DNA from: Paraglomus occultum
Taxonomy: Eukaryota; Glomeromycota; Glomeromycetes; Paraglomerales; Paraglomeraceae
NCBI GenBank assembly: GCA_910592205.1
Contig: CAJVPJ010000704.1
Coordinates: 1-18,723, forward strand
Direction: 5' to 3'
DNA: 18,723 nt
Position numbers and translations under genes: made by a program. The first letter of the stretch is position 1, and each line of letters starts with the position of its first letter. The notes beneath the pieces were generated by a model. The model was given only the letters and a program-made list of their open reading frames with translations, ran no database searches and was not told the origin of the DNA. Below are positions 10,082-17,586 of the stretch, piece by piece.

Positions 10082-11216
10082 TCATTCAAATATGCTCAAA
10101 ATTTCATCAACTTTAGCTCTCTTCGTAGGGTCAATGACTAACAATTTTTCAAGCACGTGCCTCGCTTGAATATCCTTCACGTTATCAAGAGGTAATTCCA
10201 AGTACTCTGTGTTGTATGCTTCAGATAATTTAAAAGAAGCCTCTTCCTCATTCGGAAAGAGAGGACTTCCAGTATATGCTTCGTAAATTGTACACCCTAA
10301 CGACCACATATCCATCGACTTACTTGCTTTAATACTAGTGCGCAATGTAACCGCATTAATTATCTCAGCTAGGTGGAGAGAGAAATGATAAGTTTGTATG
10401 TTAAAGAATACAATTATGACATCTCCATATATCTCACTACTTACGTGAAGCATATCTTAATGTGGTGCTATCAACATCTTCTTCTCCATCAACCCTCGCC
10501 GCCTCAAAATCAATCAATCTCCACTTGCTCGAATCTCCAACCTCGTGGACAAAGTTTCCCGGTTTAATGTCCAGATGCACTATTCTGTGATCATGAACAT
10601 ACTTGATTGCTTTTGCTAATGACTGTACCACTGCGCTCACATATACTTCAGTCATAGTCTCGGTACGGCTAACGATAAAGTTATCCAAGCTCTTAGGATA
10701 GTAGTCCATGACCGTAACATATTTCCAATCAGTGGGATTGGAAATATCGAATACATCCCGCAATGCACAAACAAATTCCGATTGAAGATACTTCAGCATG
10801 ACAACCTCACGTTCGAATGAATCTTTTTTTTTGAAAAACTTTACGGCCAAGTTTTGACCCACAGTCTCACCCTCTGCACGACGAACAGCATTGTTGACGC
10901 CGTACGTTGGCCTCCCGCTGAGTTTGTACTTGAATATAATCGTACCTGATGGAGCTGATGGAAGTATCAAAGAGGTGGATGAAGCAGTGAATGTGCTAGG
11001 TTTCACTTTATATCGAGTATAGAGCCAGTTTATAAGTCGCGATGGTGGAGGGGGAGTGGAGTTCAGTTCCACCGTATAATGTGAAGTTGGAGATGTTGGG
11101 AAATCAAAAGATACTATTGTTCCTGTTTCCACGATTGACAATTCCTCATCGTTTCCCTCACTTCTGATCCGGCCATGCAACAAGCCCAAAACTGTGAATA
11201 CTAAAACCACTAGTAT
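10082..11216 (-). CDS. Kinase half of the interrupted receptor-like kinase
   Basis: Exons 11216-10445 and 10368-10082 (intron 76 bp, phase 1, at the same place as intron 1 of the kinase gene at 1-2338). The first residues, ILVVLVFTVLGLLHGRIR, are the second half of a membrane helix with a basic stop-transfer end. A single copy of the ELNSTPPPP segment follows, then a full kinase domain that keeps the VAVK lysine, the αC glutamate, HLDIKPGN, DFE and ASPE. The glycine-rich loop is weak. There is no ATG before the lysine, so this is not an independent gene but the 3' half of the interrupted one. It ends FE-stop where the paralogue goes on through RGAYLTGG. Confidence 0.75.
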
Positions 11217-12669
11217 TCAAATTCCACTAGTAATAATTGTCGGTAACACCTCTCGGAGAGAAGATTTTGGTCCGGGGTTGGTTTTGGGTCCATTGTTGGA
11301 TCCGTTGCTGGGGCCCCAGGTGAGCGACACGCCTTGAAGAAAAGAATTTGATCCGGGGTTGGTTTTGGGTCCATTATCGGGTCCATTGTTGGATCCGTTG
11401 CTGGGGCCCCAGGTGAGCGACACGCCTTGAAGAAAAGAATTTGCGGGGTTGCTTTTGGGTCCATTATCGGGTCCGTTGCTGGCGCTCCAGGCGAGCCACA
11501 CTCCTTGAAGAAAAGACTTTGGTCCGGGGTTGCTTTTGGGTCCATTATCGGGTCCGTTGCTGGCGCTCCAGGCGAGCCACACTCCTTGAAGAAAAGACTT
11601 TGGTCCGGGGTTGCTATCACTGAATCCGTTGTTTCTTGAGTCGTTAGTGGGCCCGATGTTGTTGGGTGATTCGTTAGTGGGTCCGTTGTCGGATTCGTTG
11701 GTGGGTCCGCTGGCAGCAGCTATGGTGATGGGTTGGTCGATCGGTGCGCTGATTGGTTCATTTACGGGTATGCTGATGGGTTCCTTGATGAGTTCGTTGG
11801 CAAGTACAACGAAGAACTGACCGTTGATTGCATTAGTTACGTTATTGACTTGAGTAACCCAAGCATCTTGGGTTGTGTTGAATGCGGCTATGCTATCATT
11901 TCCGTAATAAGTCTTAAATCAGATATAAAAATTTGGTAGAACTAAATTAATTACAATTACGTATTATAGTATGCGCTTCTTTAATATAACTAGCTTACAA
12001 TGAAAACATCGCTATGGGCCAATCGTGCAAACGTAAATTGCTGGTTTGGTATGTTAGTCCCATTCTGGTTAGGAGTGAGAGAAGAAAATTAGAAAATTAG
12101 CCTCAGTACATTCTTAACTTTTTCTTTTGAATCCCTCATTTTATTATTATTTCCATACTTACCCGTTTGGATACAGCTTCCCAAGTCGAGTTCTCTATAG
12201 GCGGCTCATTGCTCGACTGAAACCCTTCAAAAATAAGCGACACCTCTTTACCCTCTGAGGTTTGTACAACAATGAACTTCGTAAATGACAAATTATCAGT
12301 TTCTATTCCGTCTACTTCAGTGACAGTACGCCAAAGGTGATTTTTTTTTTCGTTCAGATCAAGTGCTTGGAAACTGGAACCTAAGTCACGATTTGCTCTG
12401 TCTGTCACATATAAAATTCCATCTGATGTAATAAAACACGCCGGTTGGTCGATTTCTGTGGCGTTAATTGCGGTCCAATTGAGCATGTTAACAGAAAAAG
12501 GTATATGGATATATTTTAAGTAGGAATCACTGTATATGTAAAAACGGTTTTGGTAAGTGAATACACAGTGATCAACGTGCGGTTGAGGAACTAAGATTTG
12601 AGAGGTGGAAGAGGTGGGAAAAATGAGGACGATGAAAAGGACGAGAAGGAAAACGGGAGAATTATGCAT
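11217..12669 (-). CDS. Kelch-repeat ectodomain and stalk, 422-aa truncated product
   Basis: This is what the gene above can make without readthrough: exons 12669-12163, 12064-11999 and 11912-11217. The first 23 residues are a classic signal peptide (hydrophobic core LLVLFIVLIF, likely cut before Gln24 or nearby). Kelch-type strands follow: VDHCVFTYQNRFYIY, DGILYVTD, EVSLIFEG, SDVFI and SIAAFNTTQDAWV, with several N-glycosylation sequons (NWT, NAT, NLS, NST). The usual Gly-Gly of kelch motifs is mostly lost. The kelch gene at 17587 has an extra exon of about 83 codons that is missing here, so the propeller is short by roughly two blades. The product ends nine residues into the membrane helix, so it would be poorly anchored or secreted. 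Confidence 0.7.
11260..11615 (-). repeat. 81-bp (27-residue) tandem repeat in the stalk
   Basis: Four copies, judged by the CCTTGAAG marker (+ strand) at 11332, 11425, 11503 and 11584, with spacings of 93, 78 and 81 bp. On the coding strand a unit carries NPGPKSFLQG, a tryptophan-bearing core and SNGPDNGPK. Length changes are multiples of three (a 12-bp insertion and a 3-bp loss), which keeps the receptor frame. The same DNA stays open in other frames on both strands, a side effect of the repeat. Confidence 0.9.
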
Positions 12670-12718
12670 GGTGGAGGACAAAAGAGGGTAATTTTTTGAA
12701 AGAGGGGCGGGGGGTTAG

Positions 12719-12724
12719 CCCGGG
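12719..12724 (-). promoter_or_regulatory. CCCGGG box upstream of the kelch-kinase start
   Basis: The palindrome CCCGGG lies 50-55 bp upstream of the ATG at 12669, in a pyrimidine-rich (coding strand) leader. The kelch gene at 17587 has CCCGGG 53-58 bp upstream of its ATG. The shared spacing in AT-rich DNA suggests a conserved promoter or leader element; function unknown. Confidence 0.35.
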
Positions 12725-13654
12725 TTTAATGGGAATTATCTAAGGAGAGATTAAAGGAATGTCTGTTGATACTGCAGGACTAGGACGGGATGCAGTTGAA
12801 TATTTATGGAAAACGAACAGAGGTTGCGCGGAGAAACCAAAATTGGAATGTGAATCCCAAAACCGGATTGTTTGTTTATCGCATGTAACGTTACCTTCTT
12901 GTGCAGGGAATGTGGTCTTGCTTTAAAGGAATTTATACATCAGTTTATTTAAATTAACGTGGTACAATTAGATCATTCGATAATTGACTTGAGATACGCA
13001 ATCTTCCATAGACATATTAGTATAATGGACGAAGATTATCTGTTCATCCTATGCGTTGAAAGAGAACACACCAATCTTTGTTTGCGTCCTTGTTATACAA
13101 ATTAGCATATTTCTTGAATAATCTGATGTAGTAACACTAATGAGACTCTTCATTACGTCTTGGACGTTTTATTTTTCTTGGGTTTCGAATTCTTTTACAT
13201 TTTCTGCATTGCTTTTATCTCGGGAACAACGGTAGGATTTTCATTGTTAACTTTTCCGAAATTTTTTTTTTTTAAAAAATTCTTCAACTTGTTATTGTTC
13301 TTTAGGTCTTGACTTGAATTAATGCCAGTTTCTATACGAAATCCATGTTCTTGTATTCGGTTACCGTATTGGTTTACTAGCTATTTCTCATTCGAACGGT
13401 TGATGATTTCTAGATTCAGCTTGCATCGTATCACAATAGACTTGCCATCTTAGGTGTTATTAAATAAAGACCAATCAATAGATCACGGAGCGAAGGGGGT
13501 GATTATCCCATTCCTCACGAAGCTTTTGATAATAAGCGTTATATCAATTTATTTGATTCTGTCACTATATTCATTTGTGTTATTTCTAATACCAGGAGTA
13601 ATATGCATCGATGACTTGCAGTCAATGCGGACATAGTCAAAATTTCGATCATTT
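12725..13654. other. Non-coding stretch upstream of the kelch-kinase gene
   Basis: This should contain the promoter of the - strand receptor gene. No gene is supported. The frame 13454-13636 begins with GTG and is hydrophobic without resembling any family. A T-run lies at 13262-13272. Confidence 0.5.
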
Positions 13655-13960
13655 GCTTGCACAACACAAGAAACACTTGATTTAAACCGGCTAACACAGT
13701 AATATTGCATTATACATGTGAGATGGTTTACGTCTTACATTTAACGTAAGTGGCGTTTTGGAAGATAACATTAATGCTAATAGTAAAATAAATGTACTCA
13801 AAGCAGTTACGGAAAACCCCATTGGTTGAATGACGTTTCTTCCAATTTATGTAAATTTAGAACAAAGAGCGATGTGGTAATTTCATTATTACTCCCGTTC
13901 CCCTAATTTAATGTATGACATAAACGCAAGTGGTTTGTTTGTTGAGACACTTTTGATGCT
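13655..13960 (+). repeat. Diverged ~300-bp repeat, copy A
   Basis: Shares ordered blocks with copy B at 14852-15165: GCTTGCA, TTTAAAC, TATACATGTG, ATAGTAAAATAAA, TTTAGAACAAAG and TATGACATAA against TATGGCATAA. It is the most diverged of three copies. No coding capacity is evident. Confidence 0.6.
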
Positions 13961-14851
13961 ACAAAACATCGTCACAGCACAAACACTTGATTATTGCGAG
14001 AAAAGTTTACTCGCAACAATAGCCTGTTTTATCTATCTACTTACAATATACGTTCTCTTATCTGACGCATGCACTACCACTCCCGATCTCTCGCAGTTGT
14101 AGGAAGTCGTAGTGCCCCATTTGGAACACGATAAACCCGTACAGCTCCGGGAGAAAGAAACTGAGACATTGAAGAGGGAGAAGGGACCCGGAGCTCGCGG
14201 TATCACTCTTACCGAGCGGGAACGGAGCTTTTGGGAACGATGGAGCCTAATTATACCGGTTCTTTATCTAAATATTACTTGTAATTGTGAACAAGAAAGT
14301 AAAGTTGTGCGTGCAGCGCAGTTTTTTGATGAGAACCCATTTGTCTAGGTAAGCATTGAATTAATAATGGGTAACGAACAATTTGATATTCAATAGCCGA
14401 GAATACCACTGACGATCGTGTCACTTTAGATTTTGCCCGATTTAAGGGGGTACATCCCAAATTTAATAGTAAGTAATTTATAATGGGGCGTTTTGGCAAT
14501 CTGAGAATTCCACGGAACTGAATAAAACCTTTACTATTATTATTTTTAACTTTGCCACAATTCATTAGAGCACCTATTACATGATTATTTTGGGGCTCGT
14601 TCGAAACACTTTTATGACAACGAACAGCTTTCGTTCACAGACTGAATGGCTCAAAGTTGATGCAATGGCAACATTTTAGATAAACAATCAAAGCCCGATT
14701 TTTGCAGCAGCATACGCAGTTTAAACCGGTTAACAATCTACAGATAATTTGTATAGATACGAAAGACCATTGATTGCATTGGTTGACTACGAACAATGTT
14801 AATTTACATTTATTCAATTTACAGTTGTATAGTTGACTAGTCAAAATTATG
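13961..14851. other. Mostly non-coding stretch between repeat copies A and B
   Basis: Apart from the GC-rich frame at 14112-14348, nothing is supported. The frames at 14275-14565 and 14635-14844 on the - strand have no family resemblance. The segment 14711-14790 (AAACCGGTTAACA, then AAAGACCATTG) shares short words with copies A and B and may be an older partial copy. Confidence 0.4.
14112..14348 (+). CDS. Possible coding fragment, unidentified
   Basis: A 78-codon frame opening with GTG and ending with TAG, markedly more GC-rich than the DNA around it. The product starts polar and charged (LREKETETLKREKGPGARG, then LTERERSFWERW) and then turns hydrophobic. I recognise no family. It could be an exon, because an acceptor-like CTCGCAG and a TGTAG lie just upstream, or a fragment of an old insertion. 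A 9-bp inverted repeat (AGCTCCGGG and CCCGGAGCT) lies inside it. Confidence 0.2.
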   Translation: MPHLEHDKPVQLREKETETLKREKGPGARGITLTERERSFWERWSLIIPVLYLNITCNCEQESKVVRAAQFFDENPFV

Positions 14852-15165
14852 GCTTGCAGATTAATTTAAACTGATCAACACACATTGACATGTGACAATA
14901 GTATGTACTATACATGTGGGATAGTCTCATATCATTACATTGAACCAAGTAATTTCGAAGATAAGGACAATACCACAATAGTAAAATAAACGTACTCTAA
15001 AAAGTAATTATGAAAGACCGTTGCATTGGTCTTTTACCATTTATGGAAATTTAGAACAAAGAAAGCAGTGTAACAATCTCAATATCTATTATTATTCTTG
15101 GATAACCCCCGTCGTCTTTTAAGTATGGCATAACCGAAGCGGGCCACAAAAATATTGACGTGCCA
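14852..15165 (+). repeat. Diverged ~300-bp repeat, copy B
   Basis: Matches copy C (15915-16460, opposite orientation) over its whole length. Strong blocks are TTTAAACTGAT, ATTGACATGTGACA, ATAGTCTCATATCAT, CAATACCACAATAGTAAAA and TTGCATTGGT. It carries the empty version of the site at which a foldback element sits in copy C. No coding capacity. Confidence 0.75.
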
Positions 15166-15914
15166 CTTATAAATCTTGACCTACTTGGATATTCTTTACA
15201 CAGACATGAGCTACAATGTGAGTCTTGTTTTTATCATATTGATATGTCACATGCACAAGATCTGCTCTCACTTGTATGCATCACTCATTTCTATTTTCTG
15301 ATGCTTCATTAAACCGTATGTCCCGATTTCTTTCGCTTGGCTTAAATTTCCATGTTAGTTTACGTTATTTTTGTTTATATTATAGTTTAATTTATTACGC
15401 ATAGTATACATTTTTTTAGCATATTATTTGGTCATGTCACTTTACATACACCTACGTGCTCAGTGAGCATTAACCAAATTATGGTATTTTTTTGGCTAAA
15501 TAATCAATTATAACGCGCAAAAAAAGACTTCTGTTTTGGAGTATTTCAAACTGCCGGCGGAGTACAATTTGCAAGCCAAACGGTTGTCATTAAACGCGTA
15601 GACGTATTGACACATCTGGTGGATTAATGTGAGTTGAGTTTGAATAACAATACAAATATGTACACCAACATAAACCTGGAATTTTAAACTTTTGGTTTAA
15701 TTAATAAGCGCGCAAAACTGTTTATCAAAACCATGAAAAAATTAACTAAAGTAATATATTATAAAAATTGCAGATTAATACTAATAAACTTTAGATTAAA
15801 GTGACGGTTTTCGTTTTTCTATAAGACGTTTAATTTGACTACCTTAATAATTGACGGAAAATCCGAACAAACAGCTCGTAAAGGTTTAGATGTGACAATG
15901 TTTCTGTGGTCTTT
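15166..15914. other. Spacer between inverted repeat copies B and C
   Basis: About 750 bp of AT-rich DNA with no open frame of note and no recognisable RNA gene. It is flanked by copies B and C in opposite orientation. I see no transposase fragment in it. Confidence 0.5.
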
Positions 15915-16139
15915 CTCAGCAAAGCCACATCTTAATTTATGTCGTCATACATTACATTACGGGATTGTCCAAGAACAGTAATTGTAACGTGATTGTATTA
16001 AAACTTTGCTAAGTTTACACGAATCGTAAAAAACCAATGCAATGGTCTTTTAGAATTGCCTTTCAAGGTACGTTTGTTTTACTATTATGGTATTGTTTCT
16101 TTCGAAATTTACTTGCGTTCAATATGATGATATGAGACT

Positions 16140-16148
16140 ATCTTACAC
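16140..16148. repeat. Target-site duplication, left copy
   Basis: ATCTTACAC directly before the foldback element. It is identical to the copy at 16390-16398, and the following G also matches. Confidence 0.85.
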
Positions 16149-16389
16149 GGGTCCGTATCATTTCACCGAAAATTATTTCACCGACGTAATATTTCACCGA
16201 CAATCATTTCGTCGACAATCATTTCACCGACAATCATTTCACCGACATATTCACCAACATTATTTCGAAATTATCCTTTTTTGGTAGTGTTGTCGGCGAA
16301 ATGATTGTCGGCGAAATGATTTTCGGTGAAATGATTGTCGGTGAAATCTTACGTCGGTGAAATGATTTTCGGCGTTATGATCGTCTCCC
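16149..16389. mobile_element. Foldback/MITE-like element, 241 bp
   Basis: Two long inverted arms, about 16149-16254 and 16287-16389, each built of ~15-bp modules of the type ATCATTTCACCGACA (reverse form on the right), around a short AT-rich centre. The ends are GGG and CCC. It is flanked by perfect 9-bp duplications, and the element-free site is seen in copy B of the host repeat, which proves insertion. There is no coding capacity (the frame 16087-16287 merely reads the repeat), so it would need a transposase in trans. The 9-bp duplication points to a Mutator-like origin, which is an inference. Confidence 0.85.
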
Positions 16390-16398
16390 ATCTTACAC
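16390..16398. repeat. Target-site duplication, right copy
   Basis: ATCTTACAC directly after the foldback element, identical to 16140-16148. The matching place in copy B is a single GTGGGAT. Confidence 0.85.
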
Positions 16399-16460
16399 GT
16401 ACAATATTACTGTCACATGTCAATGCGTGTGTGTTAATCAGTTTAAACTAATCCGCAAGC

Positions 16461-17528
16461 AAGAATATTAAATTTCTGGATAGCAAAATTATGTCCTCGA
16501 TTGTCAAGTAAAAAATGGCACAAGTATCACAGCATGGCTTTCGCTGTTCTAAATTAATATTGTCTTGCTCATTCAATAATATTTTGTATCGCGCGTAGTT
16601 TTATTCTAGTACGTTTGTTTGACTGTAAAATATATGATATTGTATACAGAATGTGCAACACTATGCCATATTAATATTAACGGTTTAAATTACGATTATT
16701 TTTTGTAAGTAAGATGTCTAACTATAGTTTTAATCGGCACGCAGCAAAATTTGCCAAGTTGCGTATTTACCGCAAACTGCACCCAGACATAAAATGATCC
16801 ATTGCATCAATGAGACCATTCTGTTCGTGAAACAACATTGTACGAGTATTTCCCCACGTTTCGAAAAGTTGAAATAAAGAATTGAGGCGTGCCGCATGTT
16901 TATTCTAATGTGTGTGCTGCGCCAACAGATTGTGGCCAACACAACGATGTTGTCTTTCGGAGAAAATTCTCCGCACAATTCTCAGATTATCAAAATAGTT
17001 TCCATATAAGTTATTGACATGTTAAGACAGCTCATCTTAAAATTACTTAAATTGGGTAATTTGATATTCTTGGCTATTATGAATTTGGTCTTTGTCCATC
17101 GTGCGAACTGTTTATCCAATAAAAATGTACAGTAATTTGTTTGATTTAAAGCTTCGTTTCACAAGTTGACAATGACTCGATAGTACAATGAAGACATGTG
17201 AACTGAAACGGAAGCATGCAGCTATGGCGAAACTCACTCGTACTATGTAAAAACCGGTTTAACGATTTAATTTATTATCTTGGTTGGTCTTGTCTTTAAT
17301 CACTTTTGCTTTACACAGCAGATAGTACAACGTGTGATAAAAATCAAATCAATTATTACTTAATTTGGAATGTAGATTCCAAATTTGGCCGTGCGCGACT
17401 TTTGTTATTTTGTCCATAAATGCTCGATGATATCTTCTTGACGCCAGCAACATGAAATCATCTTAGCACCATCAACCTTTCCCCCTTCTTGGAGTAGGGG
17501 TTCTTTCTCTTATTATCCATTCATTCCT
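16461..17528. other. Non-coding stretch upstream of the right kelch gene
   Basis: No supported gene. The - strand frame 16730-16978 starts with TTG and resembles nothing known to me. The last ~120 bp become pyrimidine-rich, as expected for the leader of the gene that starts at 17587. Confidence 0.5.
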
Positions 17529-17534
17529 CCCGGG
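17529..17534 (+). promoter_or_regulatory. CCCGGG box upstream of the right kelch gene
   Basis: CCCGGG 53-58 bp before the ATG at 17587, within a C/T-rich leader. It mirrors the box at 12719-12724 of the paralogue. Confidence 0.35.
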
Positions 17535-17586
17535 TGTACTCGCCAAAAGTTTATCATTTCGCTTTATCACCATTTCCCCATTCACC

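Larger units (their letters stand above)
10082..12669 (-). pseudogene. Kelch ectodomain receptor-like kinase with in-frame TGA
   Basis: Exons 12669-12163, 12064-11999, 11912-10445 and 10368-10082 join in one frame (phases 0, 0, 1) to 775 codons. In order: signal peptide (1-23), kelch repeats (about 28-230), a stalk with four 27-residue repeats (about 290-410), one membrane helix (about 415-437), a juxtamembrane segment and a kinase domain (518-775; lysine 549, HLDIKPGN with Asp639, DFE 659, ASPE over the last intron, DMWSLG). A single TGA at 11219-11217 (codon 423) interrupts the membrane helix. After it the first in-frame ATG lies beyond the kinase lysine, so the kinase half has no useful start of its own. 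A 5-bp deletion near 10094 cuts off the C-terminal module present in the paralogue. The start at 12669 has the same CACCATGCATAATTC context as the kelch gene at 17587. Likely a young pseudogene; readthrough or a sequencing error is possible. Confidence 0.8.
15915..16460 (-). repeat. Diverged ~300-bp repeat, copy C, split by an insertion
   Basis: Read on the - strand from 16460 it follows copy B: GCTTGCGGATTAGTTTAAAC, then ATTGACATGTGACAG, then the foldback element, then AGTCTCATATCAT, CAATACCATAATAGTAAAA and CATTGGTT, ending near a match to GCCAC at about 15925. Without the 241-bp element and one target duplication it is about 296 bp, against 314 bp for copy B. Confidence 0.75.

Noticed and set aside
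11201-11250. A short intron removing the TGA
   Set aside because: The nearby GT and AG pairs give introns of about 27-49 bp, far shorter than the others, and mostly shift the frame; distant donors are non-consensus. RNA data could still overturn this.
11210-11620. Second - strand frame over the stalk repeats
   Set aside because: The other - strand frame continues upstream into the kelch exon and downstream into the membrane helix; this one does neither.
11427-11820. + strand frames with GSVAGAPGEPHSLKKRL repeats and a glycine-rich hydrophobic tail
   Set aside because: They are antisense readings of the 81-bp stalk repeat, whose - strand frame connects to kelch and kinase domains.
16087-16287. 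Histidine- and phenylalanine-rich frame
   Set aside because: It is a reading of the foldback element's modules with no start context of its own.
16730-16978. 82-codon - strand frame that looked transposase-like
   Set aside because: It starts with TTG, has no catalytic motif and matches no family I know.
2339-17586. tRNA and other RNA genes in the gaps
   Set aside because: I looked for T-arm-like GGTTCGA signatures on both strands and found none convincing; a covariance-model scan would be decisive.
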